NCBI RefSeq assembly: GCF_905475345.1
Contig: NC_066593.1
Span: 1,065,774-1,129,773, forward strand
Direction of reading: 5' to 3'
Length of the DNA: 64,000 bases
Origin: Vespula vulgaris
Taxonomy: Eukaryota > Arthropoda > Insecta > Hymenoptera > Vespidae
In this document: one piece after another, positions 52,565 through 63,225 of the stretch
Layout of the letters: each line of letters starts with the position of its first letter
How positions within the stretch are numbered: position 1 is the first letter of the stretch
The notes under the pieces: model-generated
What the model saw: the letters and a program-made list of their open reading frames with translations, nothing else
The model's database searches: none
Told to the model about the DNA's origin: nothing
Translations under genes and position numbers: made by a program

Positions 52565-54228
52565 AATACAGTACATATCCATTTCACGTTGAATCCTTTG
52601 TCCGAATTCAAATACATTTAAAATGATACTTATTGCAAATTTTCTTTTCTTCTTTTTTTTTTCTTTCGAACATTTAACTTTTGAAAGAGAATTTTTCTGC
52701 GTACCTACGTAATTATCAATGTGAGTATTGTTAAACTCGTTTCATTCAAGAACCGATGAAATGATTTTAGGATTATTTTCATCGTTAACAATACTCGTTC
52801 GTTCTTTAACGAGAAAAATAATATGTATTACATTCTATAATGTCCGATATATTTTGCTATCGTACAAGAGTGTTTTAATCGTCGACTGCTTTTCTATAGC
52901 AAAAGTAATAGGGGATTTATTGTCGGGGATGCATGGAGAAGGTGAGAAGGGGTGGAAGTGGTGGTTGAGGGAAGTAGCGCGAACAAGTTAATTAATTTGT
53001 TCCAATAATAATTATACACGATATATTTGACCGATCGTTCATAAATATCGATCTATCGAGTCAATTAATAATGTTTATAGTAACTTGTTACGATTGTAAC
53101 ATGTTAGTTATACGGAAATCGGTGTGATCGGTATAATGATTGATTCAATGAATCAACAAACGTATGGGGGACGTTAGTATGTGTCTATGTACCAGGAGTA
53201 AATCCATCGAAAGCGGGCTGCAAAGCAATTCTCTCGTTTGAACTGTGGCTACGTTAAAGCGCATGGCTCAGAAGTAAGTTCCTTCGTAAATTCAGATTAC
53301 TATGACTGATTGCGAACTAGTTATAGTGCTGACTCCATAGTGTTCCCATACCATTCCTACAATAATCGGTGGGATGCGTTACAATAGACGTAGAAATCCT
53401 AACGTTGCTTTCGAAATTACTTCATTATCTCTATCCTCGATGTAGCTTTCGATATTTTATTTATTTTTTATTTTATTTTATTTTATTTTTTTTTTATTTT
53501 TTTTTTATGATGAAAAGGTATGAACTTCGCTCTCTTTCTCTCTCTCTCTCTCTTTCTCGCGTGAAAATTTGCTTTCGATAATTACATAGGTATGTATATA
53601 AAAAAGGAGAAAAAAAATATAATTGATCGACAAAACAAAAGTCAGTAATAATCCGCAAAACTTTGTTCGAATTAAATGAAAATTGCACGTCTTTTTTTTC
53701 CCTTGCTTTTTCTAATTTTTTTTTTTTTATTCTTTTTTATTCTTCATTCTCTTTTTTTATTTTAATTGCCAATCGAATCAGTAGAAGCAAAGTAGGTATT
53801 AAAATTTTCAAAGCAAACTCGGGGTGATTCCTATGGCCACTCGAGCAAAGGATTAAAACTCAAAGTTGAAGTGCATTGTATACGCATTTGGATTATTCGA
53901 AATGGCGAGGGGAAGATTGTAGAGTATTTTAAATCCTCTCGTTACACTATTCTCGTATAAAATTCAAAGAGAAAACAAAATATAAAAAGATAATAGAAAT
54001 AATACTATATATACATATACATACATATATATATATGTGTGTATGTATAAATATATATGTTTGTTTGTGTGTGTGTATGCATACACACACACACACAAAA
54101 TACTTGCCGACTAGAATGAGTATAAATGCTGGATCGAGTGCAACGTTCGTGAGGCGGGACAAATTGTTAAATGTGTCCTTTTCCGTCCATGCCCATACAC
54201 CCACCGCCATGATGCCCAAACCGAGCCA
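39130..54228 (-). CDS. TspanC8-class tetraspanin, N-terminal exon(s) missing
   Basis: This is a four-pass membrane protein. TspanC8 family members bind ADAM10/Kuzbanian and control its exit from the ER and its Notch-cleaving activity. Exons on the minus strand: 54228-54108, 48912-48839, 48273-48199, 47520-47422, 45860-45732, 45540-45490, then 44274-44164 or 40228-40112, and 39198-39130. This gives 242 or 244 residues with no frame break. Seen: end of TM1 (IMAVGVWAW), NLS sequon in loop 1, TM2 (VGTVTFIIGFTGCVGAL), RENTCLL, TM3 (AIFLALLLLMEM) and FKDW. The large loop has LQCCG, NCSSS, EACGVPFSCC and NKQCGYDV, plus GC in the alternative exon: exactly eight cysteines. The terminal exon reads ILGICFAQNLRADIFAQKAKWH. 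Drosophila relatives are Tsp3A, Tsp26A and Tsp86D, and I cannot decide among them by eye. The first coding exon, with the start codon, is not found. The 54108 border uses GC, not GT. Confidence 0.92.
40112..40228 (-). CDS. Tetraspanin alternative exon b (end of large loop and TM4)
   Basis: 117 nt, 39 codons, phase 0 at both ends, donor CAG|GTATAT, acceptor TTTTTTTCAG. It reads NFEVAKVIYEKGCVQAGEEW, then LLPIASGAVVTAFAQ. Aligned over 32 residues it shares 17 with exon a, including GC, AGEEW, E-NL and P-A. It occupies the same structural slot, so the two are homologous cassettes from an exon duplication. Including both would keep the frame but insert a second TM4 half, so mutually exclusive use is expected. 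Confidence 0.88.
40229..44163 (-). other. Intron between the two alternative tetraspanin exons (3.9 kb)
   Basis: It contains CT/GA microsatellites (40799-40835, 41065-41160, 43525-43560) and TTA-rich sequence. A pair of diverged similar segments lies near 42378-42585 and 42734-42925. A GC-richer, non-repetitive stretch lies at 42040-42260. I see no third copy of the alternative exon: the AGEEW-type motif occurs only twice in the region. Confidence 0.6.
41115..41160. repeat. (CT)n microsatellite
   Basis: CT run within the intron between alternative exons. Confidence 0.9.
44164..44274 (-). CDS. Tetraspanin alternative exon a (end of large loop and TM4)
   Basis: 111 nt, 37 codons, phase 0 at both ends, donor CAG|GTATTT, acceptor ending AAAATGCAG. 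It reads TGERSIFERGCLRAGEEW, then a hydrophobic stretch LVPVAGTVVSTMVLQ. It supplies the eighth loop cysteine and the first half of TM4, continued by the terminal exon ILGICF. Its polypyrimidine tract is weak, with purines just before the AG, which fits regulated use. It is first in transcript order of the two alternatives. Confidence 0.88.
44275..45489 (-). other. Tetraspanin intron upstream of alternative exon a
   Basis: T-rich, with (ATTT)n at 44855-44898. A compact GC-richer stretch at 44640-44760 (GACGGCCGTG, GCAGTCGCCTGCACTGCACCG) stands out about 370 bases upstream of exon a in transcript sense and is a candidate splicing-control or enhancer element. Confidence 0.5.
44855..44898. repeat. 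(ATTT)n microsatellite
   Basis: About ten TTTA units followed by a T-run. Confidence 0.9.
45861..47421 (-). other. Tetraspanin intron with a small open frame
   Basis: Intron between the IDWIQEDW exon and the LQCCG exon. It holds A- and T-rich tracts, a small (TA)n at 47217-47242, and an 84-codon frame on the same strand (47080-47334) that ends in a plausible membrane segment. The frame is discussed as a finding and is not annotated as a gene. Confidence 0.5.
47521..48838 (-). other. Two tetraspanin introns around the 48199-48273 exon
   Basis: Introns 47521-48198 and 48274-48838, with standard GTAAG or GTGAGT donors and CAG acceptors. They contain A-rich tracts, (CT)n at 48624-48690, and a GC-richer segment at 47740-47950 that shows no exon-like frame compatible with the flanking phases. 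Confidence 0.6.
48624..48690. repeat. (CT)n microsatellite
   Basis: About 28 CT units then impure T/C sequence. On the tetraspanin strand it reads GA. Confidence 0.95.
51160..51217. repeat. (GATA)n microsatellite
   Basis: About 14 GATA units with one AAAT interruption. Confidence 0.95.
51342..51382. repeat. (CAAA)n microsatellite
   Basis: CAAA units ending in CAGA units. Confidence 0.9.
54066..54093. repeat. Perfect 28-bp palindrome next to the GC donor
   Basis: TGTGTGTGTGTATG is followed directly by its exact complement CATACACACACACA. On the tetraspanin transcript it starts 13 bases downstream of the GC dinucleotide of the 5' splice site and could fold into a 14-bp stem, although with little or no loop it would open at the tip. 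Confidence 0.8.
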
Positions 54229-54415
54229 CTGAAAAATCGTAATTCATTGTATAAAATCTACAAAAATTAAATAAATACAAAGTTATAATAAAGCATCGAA
54301 TAATAATAAAAACCAATTCGTTCGTATAAACGTTTCGATAAAAAATATTGATTTCTAAATTAATTGGAAACATTGTTTTAGAAAATATTAGTAATACATA
54401 TATATTTATATATAA

Positions 54416-54449
<34 letters not shown>

Positions 54450-54520
54450 ACACATACAACTTAGATATGTACAAGTGTGCTATGTTAAGTGTCCACGTAA
54501 TATTATTAATGGCACACATT

Positions 54521-54571
54521 GCACGTCACGTGCCGAAGATACCAGCGGAGACAAAGTGCATGCACCACCTG
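54521..54571. promoter_or_regulatory. Cluster of E-box-like palindromes upstream of tetraspanin exon
   Basis: GCACGTCACGTGC (54521-54533, contains a CACGTG E-box), GTGCATGCAC (54556-54565, perfect palindrome) and CACCTG (54566-54571) lie together in a GC-richer patch about 300 bases upstream of the first visible tetraspanin exon. An enhancer or promoter is inferred from motif clustering only. Confidence 0.3.
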
Positions 54572-54767
54572 GGGCAGTGTACGATAACGTTCAGCATTTC
54601 GCAGGATAATCATCTTTAATCCTTCCTACTGCTTGACTCATTGCAACAATAGTATTTGCACATGGTCGATCGTAATTTTACGCGCCTAAACGCTATAAAA
54701 GAAGGGGAAAAAAGTATTTTATGAAACGAATTATCAAATAAATAGAAGATGAAGATGAAGAAGAAGA

Positions 54768-54800
54768 AAAAGAAGAAGAAGAAGAAGAAGAAGAAGAAAA
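54768..54800. repeat. (GAA)n microsatellite
   Basis: AGAAGA triplets followed by an A-run. Confidence 0.9.
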
Positions 54801-55461
54801 AAAAAGGATAAGAAAACGAAGAATGGAATATAAGCTTGAATCAATTAATGATGGAAACACGTTGCTACTCGTCTAATCATAATTAATCGATCCATCGAAT
54901 GTGTGGCAGAACGATGACAGCGATCTATTGTTAACAGAGGCGCCATTAGTTCGACGTCAAAAGCATCGTCGTTTAGGTGAGAGAGCACGATTACCAGCCT
55001 CGCGATTTAATCTTTCATCAATGCGTATCTATGTATGTTCATTGCACTCCGACTAATCACTCAACGAGGCAGCTTCGATACATATTACATCGATCCGTAT
55101 ACTCGGAACAGTGTCTCCTAATCGCACGCATTCAGAAGAAAAGGAGAGAGATAGACAGATAGATAGATAGAGAGAGAGGTAAAGAGAAAGAGAGATCGAG
55201 AGAGATAGAAACATACATACATACATATATATATATAGGTTCACATACTAAAGCATATACATATGTACGATGCAACGAATTTAGCCTCGACGTTTTGCAG
55301 TTGACGCGTTATCCGTAAATACATGTTCGGAGAGAACGTCTCCTCGATTCGACTGCAAACAATTTCTCAACGTCGCATAATTCACGATCCAATCGATCCG
55401 TATCCAGTTTATGTCAAATGCAAAATAATAGCGCGACACGTGTGTAAATAAGTTTATATCG

Positions 55462-55464
<3 letters not shown>

Positions 55465-55513
<49 letters not shown>
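55465..55513. repeat. (AT)n microsatellite
   Basis: About 24 TA units. Confidence 0.95.
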
Positions 55514-55516
<3 letters not shown>

Positions 55517-55926
55517 CATTGGTTATGCTTTTCAACAAAAAGGATTTGAAATATTAAAAAAGCATTTTGGTATTAATTTATATCGTGTAATCAAAATTCA
55601 CATATACGTAGACGGATAGAATTCTCTTCTGTATAGGTTGGATATAGATATTTAATTATTTATTTTAATTGTTTATTCTCTTTATTCATCGATATCATTC
55701 AGCTCTTTTCAACCAATAAATATACGTTCGTGTTTAATCAAAAAGAATTCCCCCAAGGTACAGTGGATATTCCCGTACGGCTTATTCCGTAAAACTCAAT
55801 ATGCATTCGTAATGTCTGTTTCTTTAAAAAGAAATCTCATTTTCCTGACCGAAACTTTTCTTTAGAGGCTGTCTATTGTTACCGTAGAATCGGGTCGTGT
55901 CATTCGATGAAACGAAGAAAGGAAAA

Positions 55927-55931
<5 letters not shown>

Positions 55932-55966
<35 letters not shown>

Positions 55967-55970
55967 AAAG
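55932..55970. repeat. (GAAA)n microsatellite
   Basis: About nine GAAA units within an A/G-rich segment that continues to 56095. Confidence 0.9.
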
Positions 55971-58097
55971 GAGAAAGAAAGAAAAGAAAAGGGAAAAGAA
56001 ACTGAAAGAAAAATAGAAAGAGGTACAAGGATAGAAGAAAGAAGGCAAAAGAATAGATAGAAAAAGAGATAGAAATAGAGAAAAGTGGAAATGGAATGTG
56101 CGTCCGAACTTTTAACGGTTTCGGGGGCTTATCTCATCTTCACAAGAGCAACGGCATTGCTCGACGTTCTCAAAGAAAACGGAAACCACTCTGGCGCGTA
56201 ATTTAAATCCGCGCAAACAAAAAATAGACGAAGAGGAAATATAGAGAGTATGGAAAGAGGATAAAAGTAAGAAAAAAAAAGAAGAAGGAGGAGGAGGAGG
56301 AAGATAAAATAATATAAAATCAAATAAATAACAAGCCATTCGATTTTTTACTCGTAACTAAAACTCGTAAGAACAAAGTTAAGAATAAAGTTAATCATTG
56401 TCTTTTGTTCGTTCGTTTCTTTCTTTCTTTTTTTTTAATCATCGTAGACCTTGATAATCGTGAAATAATTAGTAGAAAAAGTATCGCGTATAGTAAGCAC
56501 GTTACTGTACGCACACGTACTCGGCTCGAAAGTAAAACCTTTCACTTTAAAAGTTAACTCCGTAGGACAAATGACGCGTACGAAATTTCCTTTCACTTTT
56601 GATTTTCTTTACCTTTTTTCTTGCTTTTTTTCTCCCTCTCTCTCTCTCTCCTTTTTTTTTTAATTCGATTCGCCTTTTTTCTCCTCTTTTTTTACCCCCT
56701 TGTTTCCACCGCATCGAAATCTCGATTTTTAACAGAGAATGGTACAACGACGCTTCGCCTACGGCGAAGTGGATCGTGCGAGATTGGAATAGTCGATTGC
56801 ATTATTTACAAGCTCGAGCGAGGTACCTGAGCGACGTGTCATAAATATGAAATCCGCAATCTAGCGTTGAACAATCAAAGCGGTAGGACGTGCGTGTGTA
56901 TACGTATGTACGTAGACGTATAACTCGCGATAGGTCAAATGCACATGGAAACACGATGAAATATCCACAGAGAAATCCTGAGACGACGGCCTCTTCCCCA
57001 GAGTTAAACTCGGCACGTTCGACGGTTAGTGACCTCATTAATTGCATTAATTAAAAGCAACTACAGAGAATCGATGGTAATTCCGTTATGTCTCGAGCGA
57101 TAACGAGGGTGGTCCGATGTCCAACGTCGTAAGTTAAGGGTACTGCTTACGTGACACGTAATTCAAATGCTTTGGGCTATTTTATATGAGAAGGATACGC
57201 GTTGGTACATACATATAGTATCTACATATATGTATATATACGTGTGTATAAATATATACGTACACATACATATGTATACGTTAGAAGCTGTAAGACCTCA
57301 TCTACGTTAAACTTGCGTAGATCCGTCCATCTTCCAGCCCACTAACGAGTACAATATATACGTACTTACATATATGTACGTACGTATATACTTACATGCA
57401 TACACCCTATGAAAAGCTATTAATCTTGAAAGTAAGCGAACTAACCTTAAGAAGAGACTGTGTTTAACGATGCCTATCAAAATTTGTCATCAAAATATAG
57501 AGACCAGTCTTGTATCCGACCGATCTATAATAAAACACATTGTATACTTGTTGTTAATCGTTAATATTTATTCACTTTAATGAAAATCATAATGAACTAA
57601 GTGAAGTGTACGAATAATTAAATGCAACGTGTGACCGGTCAAATTTTCGAGAAGTAATAGTAACAAACTGGCAAAGAGAGAGTGAGAGAGTCTCTGCAAT
57701 AGTACGATTCGAAAATCGTTTTATTTTCGAAGAGTTGTTCACGCTCGATTTGATATCGGAATTGCCGATTCGATACTAAACGCTCTTTCTATCTCGTTCG
57801 TGTTCCATTTATCTCTTTCTCACCCTCTCTGCTCTTTCGCTCTCTCTCTCTCCCTCCCTCTCTTCCCTTGCTCTCTCCAACCCCTCTCCTTTTTTTTTCT
57901 CTTTCGAGGCTTTAATTGATCGCGGATTAATTTATCCTAACGGCACGTGACACGCTTAAATTTATTCGAAATCCATGGCGATACTATGGCGACTGGAATT
58001 ATTCAAGTATTTTCACGTTATATTCGTCCTTCCAGACGATTTCTTTTATTAGTTCTTCTTTTTTTTCCTTTTTTTATTTTACTTTTTGTATGTCGTT

Positions 58098-58173
58098 CTA
58101 TTTCGTTTCATTTCATTTTATTTCATTTCATTTCATTTTATTTTATTTTATTTTATTTTATTTTTATTTTTAT
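58098..58173. repeat. (TTTCA)n/(TTTTA)n microsatellite
   Basis: Pentanucleotide TTTCA units change into TTTTA units, a compound pentameric repeat. Confidence 0.9.
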
Positions 58174-59109
58174 TTCTTTTCATTACAACTTTAGTTTTAA
58201 TTAATATCTCGATACGTTCGATAGCGAGAACGCTCAGTCGATCGTCATTGAAAACGATTGCCGCTTGACGTTAATTGCTCCTTAATTGAACGAAAAAAAA
58301 GAAAGAAACGTTTCGAGCTCCTTTCTGTGTAATTATTTCGAGAGAGAGAAAGAGAGAGAGAGAGAGACAGAGAAAAAAACGAATTTATTCCCTTTCGAGA
58401 ACTTTTCAAAGAGCGGCTACTTTTCGGAAGAAGCTTTATTTCGAGATTAAAATGTTACGCAAAGCTTCTTAATTTAGGTGAAAGAGTATCTATATTTTGG
58501 AAACGATGAAACAAATCTTCACTTTCCATTGAATAAACTTCGAGTGAGAGTGCTTAAGAATAATCTTTAGAAATAGTCAAATATAATTTCATTATAAAAA
58601 AAAAAAAAAAAAAATCTTTATACTTTCTTTATAAAAATCTTTCGATCCAATACTATTGTAATACCACATAAAAAGCTCTAACTTTGAAACGCTTTGATAT
58701 TCGACGTCGAACAATATAAAAATGATTTTTCATCTCTTTGGATAGCTTCCAAACGTTACGTCAAATGATCTTTGATAAGAAGGATCGCTTATCGACAGGC
58801 GAAAACGTATGTATGAAATATCTTTGATTTCCTTCTTATATTTTCTGATTCTTCAGATTTTTTCAATAATATAGTAACGCATACATGTATAAGTACAGAC
58901 ATATACGTACATAGGTAAGATACATTTATAAACTATAGTAGATAGTTCACGTCCCAGGTGAGAAAGAAAAATACCGGATAGGAAATAAAAAGAAAAAAGA
59001 ACAAGGCATGGAATACCGTTTGCTTTCGTCCTTTTGTTGAAAAAGAAAGGAGAAAAAAACTCTGAAACCGCGACGCTTATCGTGAAGCTTCGAACGAATC
59101 GAAAGTCTG

Positions 59110-59176
59110 TAAGAGAGGGTGAAAAAGAAAGAAAGAGAGAGAAGGAGAAAAAGAAAAAAGAAAAAAGAAAAAAGTA

Positions 59177-59210
<34 letters not shown>

Positions 59211-59220
59211 TAAAGAGAAA
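59110..59220. repeat. A/G-rich low-complexity tract with (GA)n
   Basis: GAAA and AAAAG units followed by (GA)n. The 245-codon minus-strand frame spanning 58853-59590 is mostly translated from this tract and similar ones. Confidence 0.85.
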
Positions 59221-60126
59221 AGAAGAAAGGCGATGGAGATGGAGGGTGGTATAGATGGGTGATGGGGTGAGAGAGGGTGGAAGGACGCTTCCAGACAACA
59301 AGTCGGAAACTTTCAAGCTCAATTAAACTCAAACAAAGTTCGACTCGAGCCTGTGGCAATGAGAACGGATGAACGAACGGCTCGAGTGTCCTTTCGGTCG
59401 TTGGTCCCGTTCGTACGGTGCCAATTTCTCCTTCGATAAAAAACAAAGTGGCAAAGAGGATAGGAGATGGAAGGTGTAGAAGAGAAGAGAAGAGAAAAGA
59501 GAGAGAGAGGGGGGAGAGAAAACAAAAACAAAAACGAAGAAAGAAAGAAAGAAAGAAGGAAAGAAAAGGGAAAGAATAGAAAAAGAACATTACGATGAAA
59601 ACGGGCCGGAGGGTATGCGAAAAAGAAAGAGAGTAGGTACTTTAGATTTTCTCTCTCTCTCTCCCTCTCTCTCTCTCTCTCCCTCTCTCTTATTTTCCTG
59701 ATTACCATTCTACTTTTCGACTTCATGCTCGATCTTTTGTTGCCTTCTATCACTCGACTTTTAAGCTCTCATCTGTTCATCTCGAATTTATTAACTTTTT
59801 TTCATCTTTTTTATTTGTATGTTGTTTTTTTACCTTACACCTGAATTCATTTATTCTTTTTTTATTTGTTCCTTCTTTTCATTTTTTTTTAATTTTTGTT
59901 TGCTTGCCTTCTTTTTTCTTTCTTTCTCTCTCTCTCTCTCTTTTTTTTTCTCCTTTAATTTAGGTACTCCTCTCATATTAAAAATGATTATGAATCATGA
60001 ATCGCAACTTTGAAGATCTGTATGTATACTAACTACTAAAGTTCGCTATTGTCGAACTAATATTTTTATCTTTCGGTCATTCGACTGTACGAATAAATTA
60101 GTGTGAATGCATTTTCTATGAAGATT

Positions 60127-60136
<10 letters not shown>

Positions 60137-60163
<27 letters not shown>
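60137..60163. repeat. (CT)n microsatellite
   Basis: About 13 CT units followed by a T-run. Confidence 0.9.
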
Positions 60164-60171
<8 letters not shown>

Positions 60172-62322
60172 GATTTCGTTTTCTTTTTCTTTTCTTTTTT
60201 TCGAATGAAATTTGAGATATTTCTTTTTTGCAATCGAACGCGACTGAGAAAAACGTGCATCGCTAAAAATGATTATAAATTTCGACTTGGGTGATTTACC
60301 GTGAAGCCGAGCGATGGGAATACCATATTATATACGCAGGATAGAGGTAAATCCAGCGCAATTTAAACAGTCGAAGCACATTACATACGTGGTACATGGA
60401 TTTCGTTTGCAACGTAAAATATCATAAATTACATCATTGAAATCCAATTAATTTTCTCTGCCAATGAATATCGTTGATTTATCGTCAATAAAATAACGCG
60501 TTTCGAAAGCGTCGCATTTCCTGCTGTTCCCATTGATGATAATTAAAATCAGCTGTTCTGGCTATCGGAAAAGATTCATTCGTTCCTATTATTAGACAAT
60601 TTTTTTCATAGAAGAGTTAATACGTTAATAATTAGACGCTCGAGGTTATGACGTCCAAATGTTATTATTAATTAATAATTATGAATTTATTTTACGAAAC
60701 TTGTTAGTTTGCTGTCCAACCAATGATCGATTCGGACGAGAGTCATTATCTAAATTGTCCATTTCGTATAATCGAATGGAGTGGTCAAGATACTACAAAA
60801 ATAAGAGAAACAGAGAAAGAGAATAAGAGAGATAGCATAGTAGAGAGGACACTTTTTATCTCGTGATGGGAGTAAAGCCTAACAAATTACAGCAATGCTA
60901 CTATCTTTCTCGCTTCGCAATTTTTCTCGAAAATAACTCCTTCCCTTTTACTCTCTACTACCGCAACGTAAATTGATTGTATGTACGAAAAGAATATACT
61001 TAATCAAACTTCTATACACACAGACACACACAAACACGTATATATAGACACAGAAACATACGTACAAAGTCATCTTTCTTCTAAAATATACATCGTTTAT
61101 ATCAAAAGATGACTAAATATAAATTGGTTTATGGAATATCCCGTATGAACCCTTGAGGGATACCACATAATTATAGGATCGCTTACTACCGTAGGCATTA
61201 ATTACAACCCTGTCGATGAATAGGTGATCCCCTATTTGTACGTGCTATGTTTGAGAACCTGCATCACTATTGGTTAACGCAACATCATCGATAATACGAA
61301 TCGAATATAGGTAATACTCCGATAACGGAATAGCGCATTCTCGCATACACACACACACATGTACGTGTGTGTTTATATATATATATATATAAATATAAAT
61401 ATATATATGTGTGTGTATGTATGTATGTACGTACATATGTGTATAAAGATATATACACATATATATCTTTACGAACCAACACAAAGCAATTTCGAAGTAA
61501 CAACTCTTGATGCGATTGAAAGTGCATTCGTGCGTAAATATAATATAACTTTCTACCAAATTGAAAAGTATAGTATTTTTCGAGGAAAGCAATACCGAAA
61601 AACGATAGAAAGAAAGGATCAAGTCGATACAGAGCGTTATTCTCTTGAAAAGGAAATCACTTGAATTTCTATAACGATAAAAACAGAAAAAGGAAAGAAA
61701 AAAAAGAAAAAGGAAAAGAAGAAAAAAAAAGGATAAAGCGAGTTCGATTCGATCGAGAAGAATAATCGAGAAATTTGTTCAATCACGATACGCTTACTTA
61801 TTTTTATTATATACGAATCCCTCAACAAATTCCATTACTTTCTGTATAATTACTTTATACGTATACGTATATACCGTTAGATACGCAAAGAGATCCGTAG
61901 ACGATTCATTCACTTTTTTTTTTTTTTTTTATTATTTTCGTACATAGAGGCAGCAGTATACATTGCCTTTTGAGTTATTCATAGAGGCTTATTCACGACT
62001 TTCCTAATTTCCACTCGAGGGAAAAGAAGAAGATCCCTCGACTGTAAAATTTTTTTCCGCGTTTGCTTTTCCCGTATCGCTCGCGGACCTCGGTAAAATT
62101 GAATTTCACGGTTTAAGAGCAAAGAAATGTCAAATACGATTATTAATCTGAAATAAGATATATGGTATATCGTTTTTGTTCGATTTTTCTGTGTTATTTC
62201 ATTTTCGTTTTGAAAATCGTCAATAAATAACATGTTTCGAAAGTAAATCCACTGGGCTTTTCCTAACAGGAAATCCAAGAGAAAACTTTTCTCATCGATG
62301 ACACCTCGTATACGTAGGTATA

Positions 62323-62342
62323 AATATATATATATATATACA

Positions 62343-62369
<27 letters not shown>
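62323..62369. repeat. (TA)n(TG)n compound microsatellite
   Basis: TA run followed by about 12 TG/GT units and a short GGGT repeat. Confidence 0.9.
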
Positions 62370-62375
<6 letters not shown>

Positions 62376-63103
62376 ATGGGGGGTATATAGGTAATATCGG
62401 AGATTACGATACCCCCTGGCCGAAATCCTTGAAGTTATTTTATACGACAGCTTAATACATTTACGATGTAACCCCAGTGGCTTAGATGCAAATTTATCGA
62501 ATAATTTTACTAACACGTGCGTAGTGGTAGAAATTTATGCGAGTGTAGGTACGAGTCTCTCTGTTGTATGCGAACGAACGAGACGTAGGTATAATCTTAC
62601 GACGATCTCTGGCGATCTCTTTCCAAACTTTCATCCTTAGCTAAAATAAATGTTTACCCTCGAGAATTTTTATACGTTTGAACATGCTCGTTTTCTCGTA
62701 CGTTTTTCCTTTTTTTATTACCTTAAGGTGGTAAACTTTCAGAAGATATTACATATAATTCTCTATGGGATATATCTCGTTCTTTTGAGAGAAAGAAAAC
62801 TAAGTAAGTAAGTACTTACTTAGACATCTATTAATAAAAATTAATATATTCCCGTGTACACGATAAAAAATTATTTTACGTCATATACATACACACACAC
62901 ATACACACACACACATATATATATATATATGGGGATTATATTTTGAATAATCAAAGTTTTCAAAAACTAAATCGAAAAATCTACATTGCATATCCTTTCT
63001 TTATCTTTCTGCACAAATAAAGCCATTCGGTTGCAACGAAGCGTCTAGCTTTACACGACCAAACATTTCGATGCAGTAGAAAGCAATCGCGTTGAATAGT
63101 AAA

Positions 63104-63225
63104 CCAACAACAGCAACTGCAACAGCATCAACGTCAACAACAACAACATCAACAACAATAATATCAGCAACAATAACAACAATAACAACAACAATAACAA
63201 CAACAACAACAACAACAACAACAAC
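63104..63225. repeat. (CAA)n imperfect trinucleotide repeat
   Basis: CAA units with GCAACAGC, TCA and ATA variants. Frames across it read poly-Thr or poly-Val and are not supported as genes. Confidence 0.9.

Larger units (their letters stand above)
48913..54107 (-). other. Large tetraspanin intron (5.2 kb), GC-AG type
   Basis: The donor reads TAGTCG|GCAAGT and the acceptor TATTGCAG. It holds (GA)n at 49195-49220 and 49509-49540, (GATA)n at 51160-51217, (CAAA)n at 51342-51382, (GA)n at 52529-52558, and a non-repetitive, GC-richer stretch at 51590-52210 including a 9-base repeat CCCGAATAT at 52074-52100. A 174-codon frame at 51643-52167 (-) lies there, but it has no domain I know and ends in the (GA)n tract. 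Confidence 0.6.

Noticed and set aside
58853..59590. Longest open frame in the window, 245 codons on the minus strand
   Set aside because: Ser/Phe/Leu-rich throughout because it crosses CT/GA and T-rich tracts. It has no domain, and only a short central part (about 59290-59440) has normal complexity.
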